Of a DNA stretch of 64,000 nt, positions 25,618-35,092 are shown in pieces (the stretch's first letter is position 1; each line of letters opens with the position of its first letter). The DNA lies in NCBI RefSeq assembly GCF_000026045.1, contig NC_007426.1, positions 1,240,001-1,304,000 of the forward strand. The letters run 5' to 3'. The stretch is from Natronomonas pharaonis DSM 2160. Its GTDB lineage: Archaea > Halobacteriota > Halobacteria > Halobacteriales > Haloarculaceae. Made by a program: the position numbers and the translations under genes. The notes under the pieces are model-generated. The model saw only the letters and a program-made list of their open reading frames with translations, did not search any database and had not been told where the DNA came from.

Positions 25618-27882
25618 ATGGAGCTCCCAATCCCGTTCGCGAGCCGTCTCAACCGCCGGCTACCTGCGTTCGTAGCGGCGTCGCTTCCGGAGCGAGTGAC
25701 GGTGACGCGGCTGCTCGTACTCAACGCGCTTGTGTCGCTGTTTGCCATCCTCTTTACGCTCTGGACGGTCTACTACGCCTACTCGCTGATGTGGATGCGG
25801 CTCCGGTACTCGAACGTCTTCCTCGGTCTCGGACTTGCGCTCTACTATCTCGACGTCGTCCGGCGTCGCTACAAGACAGCAGCGGAGTCCTCCGACGGCG
25901 ATGCGGCGGCAGACGCCGCGACACAGTCCGGCTCGGGGACAGCCGCGGCGGCTGCGGTACCAAGCGTCGGCGGTCCGGTGAGCCGGGGTCTCGGGACCGC
26001 CCGGACCCTCTATAACCGCATCGACCCGTATCTCGCTGTCGGGTTCGCTGGGCTCGCGCTTGCGACTACGGCGTACGTCGAGTTCAATTTCCAGCGGCTC
26101 CACGAGGACGTTCACCTGATGGGACACACACAGGTTGACCTCGTTGTCGGGGCGCTTCTGATACTGCTCGTCATCGATGCGACCCGGCGCGCGTTCGGGA
26201 ACATCATTGCCGGTGTGACCGTCGTCTCCATCGCTTACGCCCACGTTGTCTTTGCGACGTTGCTCCCCGGAGTGCTCCGCCACACCGGATACGGCTGGGA
26301 GCGCATCGCTCGGCAGGGGGCAATCGACCTCACCGGTGTCTACCACGAGACGCTGATGGGCATCGGCTCGACGTGGGTTGCCATCTTCATCATGTTCGCC
26401 GGCATTGCCAAGGCCTACGGCCTGATGGATTTCGTCCTCGATGTCGGCCGTGAACTCGGGAAGGCGCTCAAGACCGGCGTCGTCCAAATCGCGGTTATCG
26501 CAAGCATGATTATGGGCTCGATTACCGGCAGTGCCGCCGCCAACACCGCGACAACCGGGAGCTTCACGATTCCGATGATGCAAGACCAAGGCATCAGCGA
26601 CGAGTTCTCGGCGGCCATCGAGTCGGTTGCCTCCGCCGGCGGCCAGATGCTTCCGCCGGTCATGGGCGTCGCCGCGTTCCTCATGGCCGACCTGCTCGGT
26701 GAGAGTTACCTCACTATCGTTCAGGCCGGCGTCATTCCGGCTGCACTGTTTTATTTGAGTGTCGGCATCGGCATCCACTTCGCCATCCTCCGGTACGGCT
26801 GGCTGTCCTCCGAGACGGGGTCGTTCGACTGGCGGATGCTGCTCCGTGGGGTCCACTTTGCCATCCCGCTTGGGGTGCTCATCGTGACGCTCGTCGTCCT
26901 GCGCTATACGCCGTTGTATGCCGGCCTCTACACGATTGCGACCATCTTCGCTGTCGGGAGCCTCAAACTCGTCGCCGTGGATATCTGGAAGGTGTACGCC
27001 GCCGAAGCATCGTCGCCGTCGGTGCCGGGCCTGCTTGCGTGGCTCCCCGGACACGCTCTGAGTGGCGTCTCCGGACTGGGCTCGGCCGCCCGCGGTGTCG
27101 TCTGGTCGGTCCGTGAAGTCGCCCGCGTCGTCAAGCAGGTCGCGCTCGGGCTCCGGCGCGGCGGCTTGGAGATGGCGCCGCTTGTCGGCGTTCTCGCTGC
27201 AATGGGCGTCATCATCGAGATGCTGACCTTCACCGGGCTCGCCCCCCGGGTGAGCACCGGCATTCTCGGGCTCGGCGGTGGACTGCTCGTCGTCGTTCTC
27301 GTGTTGGCGATGATAGCAAGCATCCTCTTCGGCCTCGGGATGCCGACGCCCGCGGCGTACGTGCTGGTCGTCGTTCTCGTCGTCCCCGGCGTGACCGAGA
27401 TGGGCGTCCCCGATATCACCGCCCACATGTTCGTCTTCTACTTCGCGATGCTGTCGGCGATTACGCCGCCGGTCGCCATCTCGGTGGCCATCGGCTCCCG
27501 CATTGCAGGCACGAGCTTCGTCCGGGCCTGTGTGCAGGCGCTGCGAATCGGCGCGCCCGGGTTCATCATCCCGTTTGCGTTCGTGACGAACAACAGCCTC
27601 ATCTACTGGTCCCAAGAGACGCTCGTGGCGTTCCCCGTCGTCCTCGCCGGCACGGTGGGGCTCATCGTCGCCACCATCGGCTTTGACGGGGCGCGCGAAC
27701 TCTCCGTCCCGGTCCGGGGGCTCTTTGTCGCCGCTGCCTGCGGCGCGATGTTCGGCTCTCTGGTGGGTGTCTGGCTGCAGGTCGTCGCTGCGGCCGTCAT
27801 CGTCGGGGCGTTGGCGTATGCGAAGGTCGTTGTCGGCTACGACACCGACCGGCAGGCCGACCCTGAATCGGCCTCCGCCTGA
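25618..27882 (+). CDS. TRAP transporter permease, fused 4TM-12TM (TAXI type)
   Basis: 754 residues from ATG 25,618 (MELPIPFAS); the longer frame overlaps the binding-protein gene. It is very hydrophobic with some 17-19 spans. The DctM-like core shows GSITGSAAANTATTGSFTIPMM, SAGGQMLPPVMGVAAFLMA and ILFGLGMPTPAAYVLV. Small and large subunits are joined in one chain, as usual for TAXI systems. A low-complexity Ala/Ser/Gly loop (about 95-120) separates the first spans. Import would be driven by the Na+ or proton gradient. Confidence 0.9.
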   Translation: MELPIPFASRLNRRLPAFVAASLPERVTVTRLLVLNALVSLFAILFTLWTVYYAYSLMWMRLRYSNVFLGLGLALYYLDVVRRRYKTAAESSDGDAAADAATQSGSGTAAAAAVPSVGGPVSRGLGTARTLYNRIDPYLAVGFAGLALATTAYVEFNFQRLHEDVHLMGHTQVDLVVGALLILLVIDATRRAFGNIIAGVTVVSIAYAHVVFATLLPGVLRHTGYGWERIARQGAIDLTGVYHETLMGIGSTWVAIFIMFAGIAKAYGLMDFVLDVGRELGKALKTGVVQIAVIASMIMGSITGSAAANTATTGSFTIPMMQDQGISDEFSAAIESVASAGGQMLPPVMGVAAFLMADLLGESYLTIVQAGVIPAALFYLSVGIGIHFAILRYGWLSSETGSFDWRMLLRGVHFAIPLGVLIVTLVVLRYTPLYAGLYTIATIFAVGSLKLVAVDIWKVYAAEASSPSVPGLLAWLPGHALSGVSGLGSAARGVVWSVREVARVVKQVALGLRRGGLEMAPLVGVLAAMGVIIEMLTFTGLAPRVSTGILGLGGGLLVVVLVLAMIASILFGLGMPTPAAYVLVVVLVVPGVTEMGVPDITAHMFVFYFAMLSAITPPVAISVAIGSRIAGTSFVRACVQALRIGAPGFIIPFAFVTNNSLIYWSQETLVAFPVVLAGTVGLIVATIGFDGARELSVPVRGLFVAAACGAMFGSLVGVWLQVVAAAVIVGALAYAKVVVGYDTDRQADPESASA

Positions 27883-27974
27883 GCGCAGCTACGTTTTGGC
27901 GCTGATTTTTAACTCCTGTACCGGTATCGGACAGAAATCGTTTAGTGGCCGTCAGCCGAACGGGGAACAAGCGG

Positions 27975-29546
27975 ATGACAAACCTCGTTACAACCGTAGC
28001 TGAGACTGTCGAATCGACCCCCGACGCCCCCGCAATCGTCTACGAGGACACAGAGCTCACCTACGAGCAGTTCTGGACCCGTGCCGGACAGTTCGCGCAG
28101 GCGCTTGATGACCGTGGCATCGGCGCTGGCGACCGCGTCGGCATCTACCTGCCGAACCTCCCGCAGTTCGTGACCGCGTTCTACGGGACGCTGCGTGCCG
28201 GCGGCATCGTCGTTCCGATGAATCCACAGTACAAGGCCCGCGAAATCGGCCACCTGCTCGGCGACAGTGGGGCGAAAGCCGTCGTTTCGCTCGCTGACAA
28301 CGTACCGAACGTCCTCGATGTCGTCGCGGAGACGGACGTCGAAGAGGTCGTCAGTGTCGGCGGCGATGTCGACGACGCGACCACGTTCGAAGCGTTCCTC
28401 GCCGACGAGACACAGCCGGTCGTAGACCGTGCTGATGATGATGTCGCCGTCCAGCCGTACACTTCCGGGACGACCGGCACGCCGAAAGGCGTCCTGCTCA
28501 CCCACGAGAATATCCGCTGGACGACACACGCCAACGCCGATGTCCCACACGGCGGCTTTCAGGCAACCGACCGGCTCGTCGGAACGCTTCCGCTGTTCCA
28601 CATCTACGGGATGTCCGTCGTGATGAACGGGGCCATGTACAGCGGCGGCGCGTACTACCCCGTTCCCGAGTGGGATGCGACGACAGTGATGGACCGCATC
28701 GAAGACGAGGAACTCACCATCATGTTCGGTGTACCGGCGATGTTCAACGACATGATAAACCACCCTGAGGTCGAGTCCTACAGCCTCGATTCCCTTCGGT
28801 TCGTCAACTCCGGCGGCTCCAGCCTTCCGATGGAGGTCCTCGAACGCTTCGAGGAACTGTTCGGCGTCGAGCTCTACGAGGGGTATGGCCTCACCGAGAC
28901 GAGCCCCGTGACACACGCCAACCGCGAGGGTGCACGCCGGAAGGGAAGCATCGGGAAGCCGCTCGACGGCCCCGGTGACACCCGAGTTGAGGCGAAAGTC
29001 GTCGACGAGGACTTCGAGACTGTCCCGCGTGTCGAAGCAGGGCCTATCGACGAGGAGGCGGCCGACCTCCACGAGATTACCGGTGAGCTGGTCGTGTCCG
29101 GGCCGAACGTCATGAAAGGCTACTACGAACTCCCGGAGGCAAACCGCGAAGCCTTCACCGAAGACGGCGGCACCCGATGGTTCCACACTGGCGACGTCTG
29201 TTACTGGGACGAGGACGGGTTCTTCTTCGTCGTCGACCGCGAAAAGCACATGATCGTGACTGGCGGGTACAACGTCTACCCGCGGGAAGTCGAGGAGCTA
29301 CTCTTCGAACACGAGGATGTGGCCGACGCGGCCGTCGTCGGTGTCCCCGACGAGCGCCGCGGCGAGACGGTCAAGGCGTTCATCGTGCCGACCCCGGATG
29401 CGGACGCATCGCCGGAGGATATCAAGCAGTTCTGCCTTGATACCCTCGCCGAGTACAAACACCCCCGAGAGGTCGAGTTCACCGAAGAGCTACCCCGAAC
29501 GACGACCGGCAAAGTACAGAAGTTCAAAATCCGCGACGAGGAATAA
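27975..29546 (+). CDS. Acyl-CoA synthetase (AMP-forming fatty/carboxylic acid-CoA ligase)
   Basis: 523 residues from ATG 27,975 (MTNLVTTVAETVES). The ATP-binding P-loop reads YTSGTTGTPKGVLLTH, the core motif GYGLTETSPVTH, and the hinge DREKHMIVTGGYNVYPREVEE. The C-terminal catalytic lysine sits in PRTTTGKVQKFKIRDEE. It activates a carboxylic acid to its CoA ester, the entry step for the downstream beta-oxidation genes. It is preceded by the TAXI permease on the same strand with a 92-bp gap. Confidence 0.93.
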   Translation: MTNLVTTVAETVESTPDAPAIVYEDTELTYEQFWTRAGQFAQALDDRGIGAGDRVGIYLPNLPQFVTAFYGTLRAGGIVVPMNPQYKAREIGHLLGDSGAKAVVSLADNVPNVLDVVAETDVEEVVSVGGDVDDATTFEAFLADETQPVVDRADDDVAVQPYTSGTTGTPKGVLLTHENIRWTTHANADVPHGGFQATDRLVGTLPLFHIYGMSVVMNGAMYSGGAYYPVPEWDATTVMDRIEDEELTIMFGVPAMFNDMINHPEVESYSLDSLRFVNSGGSSLPMEVLERFEELFGVELYEGYGLTETSPVTHANREGARRKGSIGKPLDGPGDTRVEAKVVDEDFETVPRVEAGPIDEEAADLHEITGELVVSGPNVMKGYYELPEANREAFTEDGGTRWFHTGDVCYWDEDGFFFVVDREKHMIVTGGYNVYPREVEELLFEHEDVADAAVVGVPDERRGETVKAFIVPTPDADASPEDIKQFCLDTLAEYKHPREVEFTEELPRTTTGKVQKFKIRDEE

Positions 29547-29704
29547 CGCGCTGTCGGAGCCGCTCCGATAGCCGGCTCGCCAGGCACCGGTAGCTGTTGG
29601 TGTATCTCCGGAAACTGGTTTACAATAGCTACCCTCTGTGTGAATTAGCTTACATCGTTCGGTGAAACCGGTGGTATTTTGTAACTTGAGCCCAATTGTC
29701 AGGT

Positions 29705-30844
29705 ATGGCTTTCAGTCTGTCAGACGAGCACGAAGCGATCCGTGATGCCGTTCGCGAATTCGGCGAGAACGAAATCAAGCCCGTCGCCGAAGAACACGAC
29801 CGCAAAGGGGAATACCCGCTCGAACTCCGTAAGAAGGCTGCCGAGTACGACTTCGTCGCGCCGAGCATTCCGATGGAGTACGACGGGGCCGGCATGGACA
29901 AGATCTCCAGCACCATCGTGACGGAGGAGCTGTGGCGTGCCGACCCGGGTATCGGCTCGGCCATCGGCTCGGCCGGCTTCGGGACGAACATGATCCTCGA
30001 GTTCGGCGACGACTGGATGAAAGAGGAGTGGCTTCCCAAGGTCGCCAACGGGGAGACGGCTTCCTGTTCGATGATCTCCGAGCCCGCACACGGGTCCAAC
30101 GTCGCCGGCATCGAGACCGTCGCCGAGGAAGACGGCGACGGCTACGTGCTCAACGGCAGCAAGATGTGGATTACGAACGGGACGGTCGCTGATGTCGGCG
30201 TCCTGATGGCGAAGACCAGCCCCGGCGAGGGCCACCAGGGAATCACGGCTTTCCTCGTGGAGATGGACCGCGACGGTGTCACGACCGATAAGATAGACAA
30301 CAAGCTCGGCATCCGTGCGTCCGACCTCGCGGAAGTCGTCGTCGACGACGTTCGCGTCCCCGAAGAAAACGTCATCGGCGAAGTCGACAAGGGCTTCTAC
30401 CAGCTCATGGAGTTCTTCGCCTCCGGTCGGACAAGCGTTGCCGCCCAGGCTGTCGGCGCAGCACAGGGCGCACTCGATGCGGCGATCGAGTACGCCGACC
30501 AGCGAGAGCAGTTCGGCCAGAAGATCAACGAGTTCCAGGCTATCGAGCACAAGCTCGCGGAGATGGCGACACAGGTTGAGGCGGCTCGCTCGCTTACCTA
30601 CCGCGCTGCGACCGAAGTCGAGCAGAACAACCAGAGCGTTGCCGCGCAGTTTTCGAGCATGGCGAAGCTCTTTGCCAGTGAGATGGCCGTCGATGTCGCC
30701 GACGAGGGGATTCAGGTCCACGGCGGCTCCGGCTACGTTACCGACTACCCCGCAGAGCGGTACTACCGCGACGCCCGTATCACGAAGATCTACGAGGGAA
30801 CGAGCGAGATTCAAAAGAACATCATCGCCGACCAGCTGCTGTAG
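29705..30844 (+). CDS. Acyl-CoA dehydrogenase (medium/short-chain type)
   Basis: 379 residues from ATG 29,705 (MAFSLSDEHEAIRD). Motifs include CSMISEPAHGSNVAGI, KMWITNGTVADVGVLMA, REQFGQKINEFQAIEHKLAEMATQ and the C-terminal catalytic EGTSEIQKNIIADQLL with its Glu. It introduces the alpha-beta double bond using FAD. It is distinct from the glutaryl-CoA-like enzyme at 23.3 kb, whose end is THDIH rather than TSEIQ. A 158-bp spacer upstream and a TATA-like tattttgt suggest its own promoter. Confidence 0.94.
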   Translation: MAFSLSDEHEAIRDAVREFGENEIKPVAEEHDRKGEYPLELRKKAAEYDFVAPSIPMEYDGAGMDKISSTIVTEELWRADPGIGSAIGSAGFGTNMILEFGDDWMKEEWLPKVANGETASCSMISEPAHGSNVAGIETVAEEDGDGYVLNGSKMWITNGTVADVGVLMAKTSPGEGHQGITAFLVEMDRDGVTTDKIDNKLGIRASDLAEVVVDDVRVPEENVIGEVDKGFYQLMEFFASGRTSVAAQAVGAAQGALDAAIEYADQREQFGQKINEFQAIEHKLAEMATQVEAARSLTYRAATEVEQNNQSVAAQFSSMAKLFASEMAVDVADEGIQVHGGSGYVTDYPAERYYRDARITKIYEGTSEIQKNIIADQLL

Positions 30845-30939
30845 CAACCCGGCATCACTCCGTTAGCTGTGGGCCCTCCGGGTCGGAGCGTGCGCCGACT
30901 CGGAACGTTTTTTATCGGCTCTCGCGTGTCCTCTTCCGT

Positions 30940-31827
30940 ATGCAGGTGACGGTACTGGGAGCCGGTAGTATGGGTCACGGAATCGCACAGAGCTCCGCGA
31001 TGGCTGGCTACGATGTCGTTCTCCGCGACATCGAGGCCGAACGCGTCGAGAACGGTATCGAGGAGATACGGCAGAACCTCGAAGGCGGCGTCGAACGCGA
31101 CAAGGTCTCCGAAGCCGAGATGGAGGCGACGCTCGACCGAATCGAGGGCGAGACCGACCTCGCCGCCGCCGTCTCGGATGCGGCGCTCGTTATCGAGGCG
31201 GTCCCCGAAGACATGGAGCTAAAAAAGGACGTCCTCTCGGACGTGGAGGCCGAAACCGATGCGGAGACGGTGCTGGCCTCGAACACGTCGTCGCTTTCGG
31301 TTACCGAGATGGCAAGTGCCCTCGAACATCCCGAACGCGTCGTTGGGCTTCACTTCTTCAACCCACCGCACCTGATGGACCTCGTCGAAATAGTCATCGC
31401 CGAACAGACGGATGACCGGGCCGAGTCGTTTGCTGTCGATTACGTTCGGGAAATCGACAAGGAAGACATCGTTGTCCGCGACAGCGCCGGGTTCGCCACC
31501 TCACGGCTCGGACTGGTGACCGGGCTTGAGGCCATCCGCATGGTCGAAGAAGGCGTCGCCAGCCCGGCCGACATTGATGAAGCGATGAAGCTCGGCTACG
31601 GCTACCCGATGGGGCCGATAGAGCTCGGCGACCACGTCGGTCTCGATGTCCGCCTCCATATCGCCGAACACCTTCGAGAGGAACTCGGTGAGCGATTCCG
31701 GCCGCCGCAGGCGCTTCGACAGAAGGTCCGAGCCGGTAAACTCGGCAAGAAGTCCGGTGAAGGCTTCTACGTCTGGGAGGACGGCGAACGCGTCGGCATG
31801 AGCGGCGACTGGGGTGATGACGAATGA
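30940..31827 (+). CDS. 3-hydroxyacyl-CoA dehydrogenase
   Basis: 295 residues. The N-terminal Rossmann fold carries GAGSMGHGIAQ. The catalytic His lies in VGLHFFNPPHLMDLVEI, and the C-terminal dimerisation helices contain GLVTGLEAIRMVEEGVASPADIDEAMKLGYGYPMGP. It oxidises 3-hydroxyacyl-CoA with NAD+. The stop overlaps the ATG of the enoyl-CoA hydratase gene (ATGA), so the two are translationally coupled. Confidence 0.94.
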   Translation: MQVTVLGAGSMGHGIAQSSAMAGYDVVLRDIEAERVENGIEEIRQNLEGGVERDKVSEAEMEATLDRIEGETDLAAAVSDAALVIEAVPEDMELKKDVLSDVEAETDAETVLASNTSSLSVTEMASALEHPERVVGLHFFNPPHLMDLVEIVIAEQTDDRAESFAVDYVREIDKEDIVVRDSAGFATSRLGLVTGLEAIRMVEEGVASPADIDEAMKLGYGYPMGPIELGDHVGLDVRLHIAEHLREELGERFRPPQALRQKVRAGKLGKKSGEGFYVWEDGERVGMSGDWGDDE

Positions 31828-32645
31828 GCGATGAAGCCCTCGACGGCCTCGATGATGAATTCGAGTTAGTTTCCATAGATGTCGCTGATACTGTCAAAAA
31901 GGTTGTAACTGTATCCATCGAGCGGCCGGACGCCCGCAACGCGCTCAACAGTCAGGTTCGCACCGAACTGAAGCGTGCTGTCGCCGCCGCCGAAGCCGAC
32001 GACGATGTCCGAGTGCTGGTCCTCACCGGCGGCGAGGGCTCAGGTGCGTTCGTCGCTGGCGCTGACATTACCGAATTCAAGGACCGCGACCTCGTCGAAC
32101 AGCGCGAGGCCAGCGAGCGGCCGCGCATCTACGAGACAGTCGACGACGCGTCGATACCGGTCATCGCTCGCATCAACGGCCACGCCCTCGGCGGCGGCTG
32201 TGAGCTCGCACAAGCCTGCGACATCCGGATTGCGGCGGAAGGGGCGAAACTCGGGCAGCCGGAGATAAACCTCGGCCTGATTCCCGGCGGCGGCGGCACC
32301 CAGCGACTTGCCCGCCTTGTCGGCGAAGGACAGGCCATGCGGCTGATTCTCTCCGGCGAGCTCATTGACGCCTCGGAAGCAAAGGATATCGGTCTCGTTG
32401 ACGAGGTCTACGCCGAAGAAAACCTCGACGAGGGTGTCTACGACCTTGCGGGGTCTATTGCCCAGAAAAGCCCGGTTGCCCTCGAACTCGCGAAGGACGC
32501 TATCAAGGCCGGGTCGCGCATGGGGCTCGAAGAAGGCCTCGATTACGAGTCGGAGCTCTTCGTTCAACTGTTCGCTACTGCGGACAAAGACGAAGGTATT
32601 CAGGCGTTCCTCGACGGTCGCGACCCCGAGTTCACCGGAAAATAA
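31824..32645 (+). CDS. Enoyl-CoA hydratase/isomerase (crotonase family)
   Basis: 273 residues. An N-terminal acidic stretch is followed by the crotonase fold with oxyanion-hole segments AFVAGADITEF and GGGCELAQACDIRIA. The catalytic Glu region is GQPEINLGLIPGGGGTQRLAR, and the C-terminal helices follow. It hydrates trans-2-enoyl-CoA. It is coupled to the dehydrogenase gene upstream by a 4-bp overlap; together with the ligase and acyl-CoA dehydrogenase it makes a near-complete beta-oxidation set. Confidence 0.94.
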   Translation: MSDEALDGLDDEFELVSIDVADTVKKVVTVSIERPDARNALNSQVRTELKRAVAAAEADDDVRVLVLTGGEGSGAFVAGADITEFKDRDLVEQREASERPRIYETVDDASIPVIARINGHALGGGCELAQACDIRIAAEGAKLGQPEINLGLIPGGGGTQRLARLVGEGQAMRLILSGELIDASEAKDIGLVDEVYAEENLDEGVYDLAGSIAQKSPVALELAKDAIKAGSRMGLEEGLDYESELFVQLFATADKDEGIQAFLDGRDPEFTGK

Positions 32646-32856
32646 CGCCCACCGGCACTGCGGAGGCCGATAGTCCCCGTTCCGCAGCCCAGCCGCTGTG
32701 GACGAATAGTATAATATAAACAGAATGTATTCTAAAGCTACATATTTGGGGGATGTGGAACAATCTACCGACGGCGGTACCGCTCTATGTGGTGTACTCT
32801 CTTGACGAACGTGCTGGAATACGCTGTATTCTTTCGTCCTTGGCCGGGGAGCCGTC

Positions 32857-33798
32857 TCAGGCGGATTCGATGCCGAAGCTCTCGGCGAGGAGTTCCTCGT
32901 TCAGCTCTCCGACGACGTCGAGCCCGCCGCCCGCGACATCGAATGTGACCTGTGCCGGGGCGAACACCTCGACGGGGAGGTCCTGAAAGTCCCACTCGTG
33001 GGACTCGAAGATGTCGGCAAACGGCGTGCCGAACTCGTCGGAAGCCGTCGACGTGGCCTCCGACAGCCGCTCGAAGTCGCTGTCGACCGTTAGATGGACG
33101 CGACCGCCGTATGCGAGCGCGTCGTTTGTCCGTGCCATCGCGGTTTCGTCGTCGCCGGCGATGGGCGCGACCGGTGCTGAGGCGGTCGCCGAAAGCATAT
33201 CAAGCGGGTCGTAGCCGAGCTCTGAGAGCCGGAACGCAGCCAGTTCGCCGGCGCGTGCGGCGAGCGCAACGCTGCCGGTGATACTGGCCGTCGAAAAGGT
33301 CGGCAGGAAGACGCTCGATGTCGGAACGCCGGCGCGTTCGGCGACCTGTTCGGCGACGGCTTCTGTCGGGAGCCGGTCGCTTTCTATCGCCAGCACGGCA
33401 AAGTCGGCGGCGTCGCGGTAGCCGAGCCGCTGGTGCTCTTCTTCTTCCGCCACGAGCGCGCGTGCCGGGCCGCTGCCGAGTCCTTCGAAGCCGTCGACGG
33501 ATATCTCCCAGCCAGCCTTCTGTGCGGCCAAGAACGCGATTCCGGGATGGTCGGACGAGACCTCGACATGGGTGAGCGGCGCATCGGCGACCTCCCCGAC
33601 GGTGGTCTGGACGGTCGCCAACCCGCCGGTCTGGATTTCGGTCAGCAGCAATCCCGCCTCGATGCCGCCGGTCGCCTCGACGCCGAAGTCACAGACCATC
33701 GCGCCGTTGTCGAGTTCCTCGATTTCGATAGCGAGTTCGTCGGCGAAGTCGACGGCCTCGTCGACCAGTTCGACGGCCATCCGATTGAGACTTTCCAT
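32857..33798 (-). CDS. mch: Methenyltetrahydromethanopterin cyclohydrolase
   Basis: 313 residues from ATG 33,798 (MESLNRMAVELVDEAVDFADELAIEIEELDNGA). The upstream frame is Arg-rich and not conserved. The order CDFGVEATGGIEAGLLLTEI, LTHVEVSSDHPGIAFLAAQKAGW and LPTFSTASITGSVALAARAG is that of archaeal Mch. In haloarchaea, which lack methanogenesis, Mch interconverts methenyl- and formyl-type C1 forms of the folate/pterin carrier for biosynthesis. It is a single gene, convergent with the crotonase gene. Confidence 0.93.
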   Translation of the reverse strand: MESLNRMAVELVDEAVDFADELAIEIEELDNGAMVCDFGVEATGGIEAGLLLTEIQTGGLATVQTTVGEVADAPLTHVEVSSDHPGIAFLAAQKAGWEISVDGFEGLGSGPARALVAEEEEHQRLGYRDAADFAVLAIESDRLPTEAVAEQVAERAGVPTSSVFLPTFSTASITGSVALAARAGELAAFRLSELGYDPLDMLSATASAPVAPIAGDDETAMARTNDALAYGGRVHLTVDSDFERLSEATSTASDEFGTPFADIFESHEWDFQDLPVEVFAPAQVTFDVAGGGLDVVGELNEELLAESFGIESA

Positions 33799-34100
33799 GC
33801 TCCGGCTTGGGACGGATCCGACCAAAAGGGTTCGTACTCGGCTCCTCCGGTGTCGGGGTGTATATCCGCGAAATGTGTGGTCCGCCGGCCGCTGCGGACC
33901 ACGCTCGCAAACTCCATCGGAAAGACGCCGAACGGTCGGTGCCCCGATGCGACGAACGCCCGTGACCCGCTGGCGCAATGCCAGCGTTTCGGTAAACGAT
34001 GGCTCGTGGCATATTTTGTGTGGGACGGTAACGTGGGCTTTGATATATCCTCGGATACGTATAGAGGAACTTTTAGATTAGTCGCATCTAACATCCTGTC
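33799..34100. other. Divergent promoter region between mch and the ZIP gene
   Basis: 302 bp without a gene. It contains the start-proximal signals of mch (minus) and of the ZIP transporter (plus), including a TATA-like ttttaga at 34,071-34,077 and an IdeR/DtxR-like palindrome at 34,073-34,091. The remainder shows nothing I can interpret. Confidence 0.55.
34073..34091. promoter_or_regulatory. Possible DtxR/IdeR-type metal-regulator operator
   Basis: A 19-bp near-palindrome with outer arms ttagat and atctaa overlaps the TATA-like element before the ZIP transporter start. By my own count it agrees at 14 of 19 positions with the classical iron-dependent repressor box. Haloarchaea carry several DtxR-family regulators. 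The position would let a bound repressor block promoter assembly. Confidence 0.4.
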
Positions 34101-35024
34101 ATGGATTCCGATTCGGCCCCACTGAGCGGGCTTCCGGACTGGGTGCTCGCGTTCGGCCCCTTCGCCATCATCGGCGTACTCATCGGGGCTTCCTTTGCGG
34201 CGCTTTCGGCGCTTGAGTTCGATTGGCTCGCCGCCAGTGGGACGGCCGAGATTCTGGCTGTTATGACCGTTCTCGGGTTTGTTGCCGGCATTCTCCCGGT
34301 GGTTGTCGGGATGCTCTGGTTCCCGTACGTCCGTCGGCTCGATGTCGTGTGGGTACACGCGATTTTGGCGTTCTCTGCGGGCATACTCGCGTATATCGCC
34401 TTCGAGATGGCTGATGAGGCGCTCGAAGCGGGAGCGGAAGTATCGACGTCACTGCTGGCCGAGAGTGTTATCCTCGTCAGTGCCGGCGGAACCATCGTCC
34501 TCATGGAGGCGTTTAGCCGGTGGCGCCGGAACCGCTCGTCCGGTTCGGACCGGGCCGGGCTTCGGGTTGCCTACCTCGTCGCTATCGGACTGGGTCTCCA
34601 CAGCGTCGGTGAGGGACTGGCTATCGGGACTGCGTTCGTTCTCGGGGAGTCCGGTCTCGTCGTCCTCCTGACTATCGGCTTCGTTATCCACAACGTCACC
34701 GAAGGCCCGGCAGTCATTTCGGCCGTCGCACACGACGCTGAGACGCCGCCGCTGCGGCATTTCGCGCTGCTCGGCCTCCTCGCCGGTGGTGGCGTCATCG
34801 TCGGCGGCTGGCTCGGCAGCTTCGTCGACTCGGCGCTCGTTGCGGCCACCTGTTTCGCCATCGCCTTCGGCGCTATCGTCCAAGTCATCTGGGAGATGCG
34901 CGGTCTCATCCGCGCCGACGCCGACGCGCTGATAACGAAGCGCACCGCCGTTGCCTTCATCGTCGGGGTCATTGTGATGTTCACGCTCGAAGACGTCATC
35001 GTCGAGGCGTGGCTACTTGGATAG
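34101..35024 (+). CDS. ZIP-family divalent metal transporter
   Basis: 307 residues with about eight hydrophobic spans. The two metal-binding helices carry GLHSVGEGLAIG (His167, Glu171) and IHNVTEGPAVIS (His197, Glu201), the hallmark of ZIP permeases that bring Zn, Fe or Mn into the cytoplasm. A charged loop (about 140-152) separates the halves. A DtxR-like operator overlaps the promoter, which suggests iron or manganese. Which metal is carried is not visible. Confidence 0.9.
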   Translation: MDSDSAPLSGLPDWVLAFGPFAIIGVLIGASFAALSALEFDWLAASGTAEILAVMTVLGFVAGILPVVVGMLWFPYVRRLDVVWVHAILAFSAGILAYIAFEMADEALEAGAEVSTSLLAESVILVSAGGTIVLMEAFSRWRRNRSSGSDRAGLRVAYLVAIGLGLHSVGEGLAIGTAFVLGESGLVVLLTIGFVIHNVTEGPAVISAVAHDAETPPLRHFALLGLLAGGGVIVGGWLGSFVDSALVAATCFAIAFGAIVQVIWEMRGLIRADADALITKRTAVAFIVGVIVMFTLEDVIVEAWLLG

Positions 35025-35092
35025 TCTGCCGCGTCGTCGACCCGGGGCCGCCGACAACAAAGGCTAATCGTCCGGGGGTCGAACGCCGACCC

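Noticed and set aside
25660-27615. 651-residue open frame on the minus strand opposite the TRAP permease
   Set aside because: It is antisense to a clear transporter, is rich in Asp, Arg and His without any domain, and arises from GC-rich codon bias.
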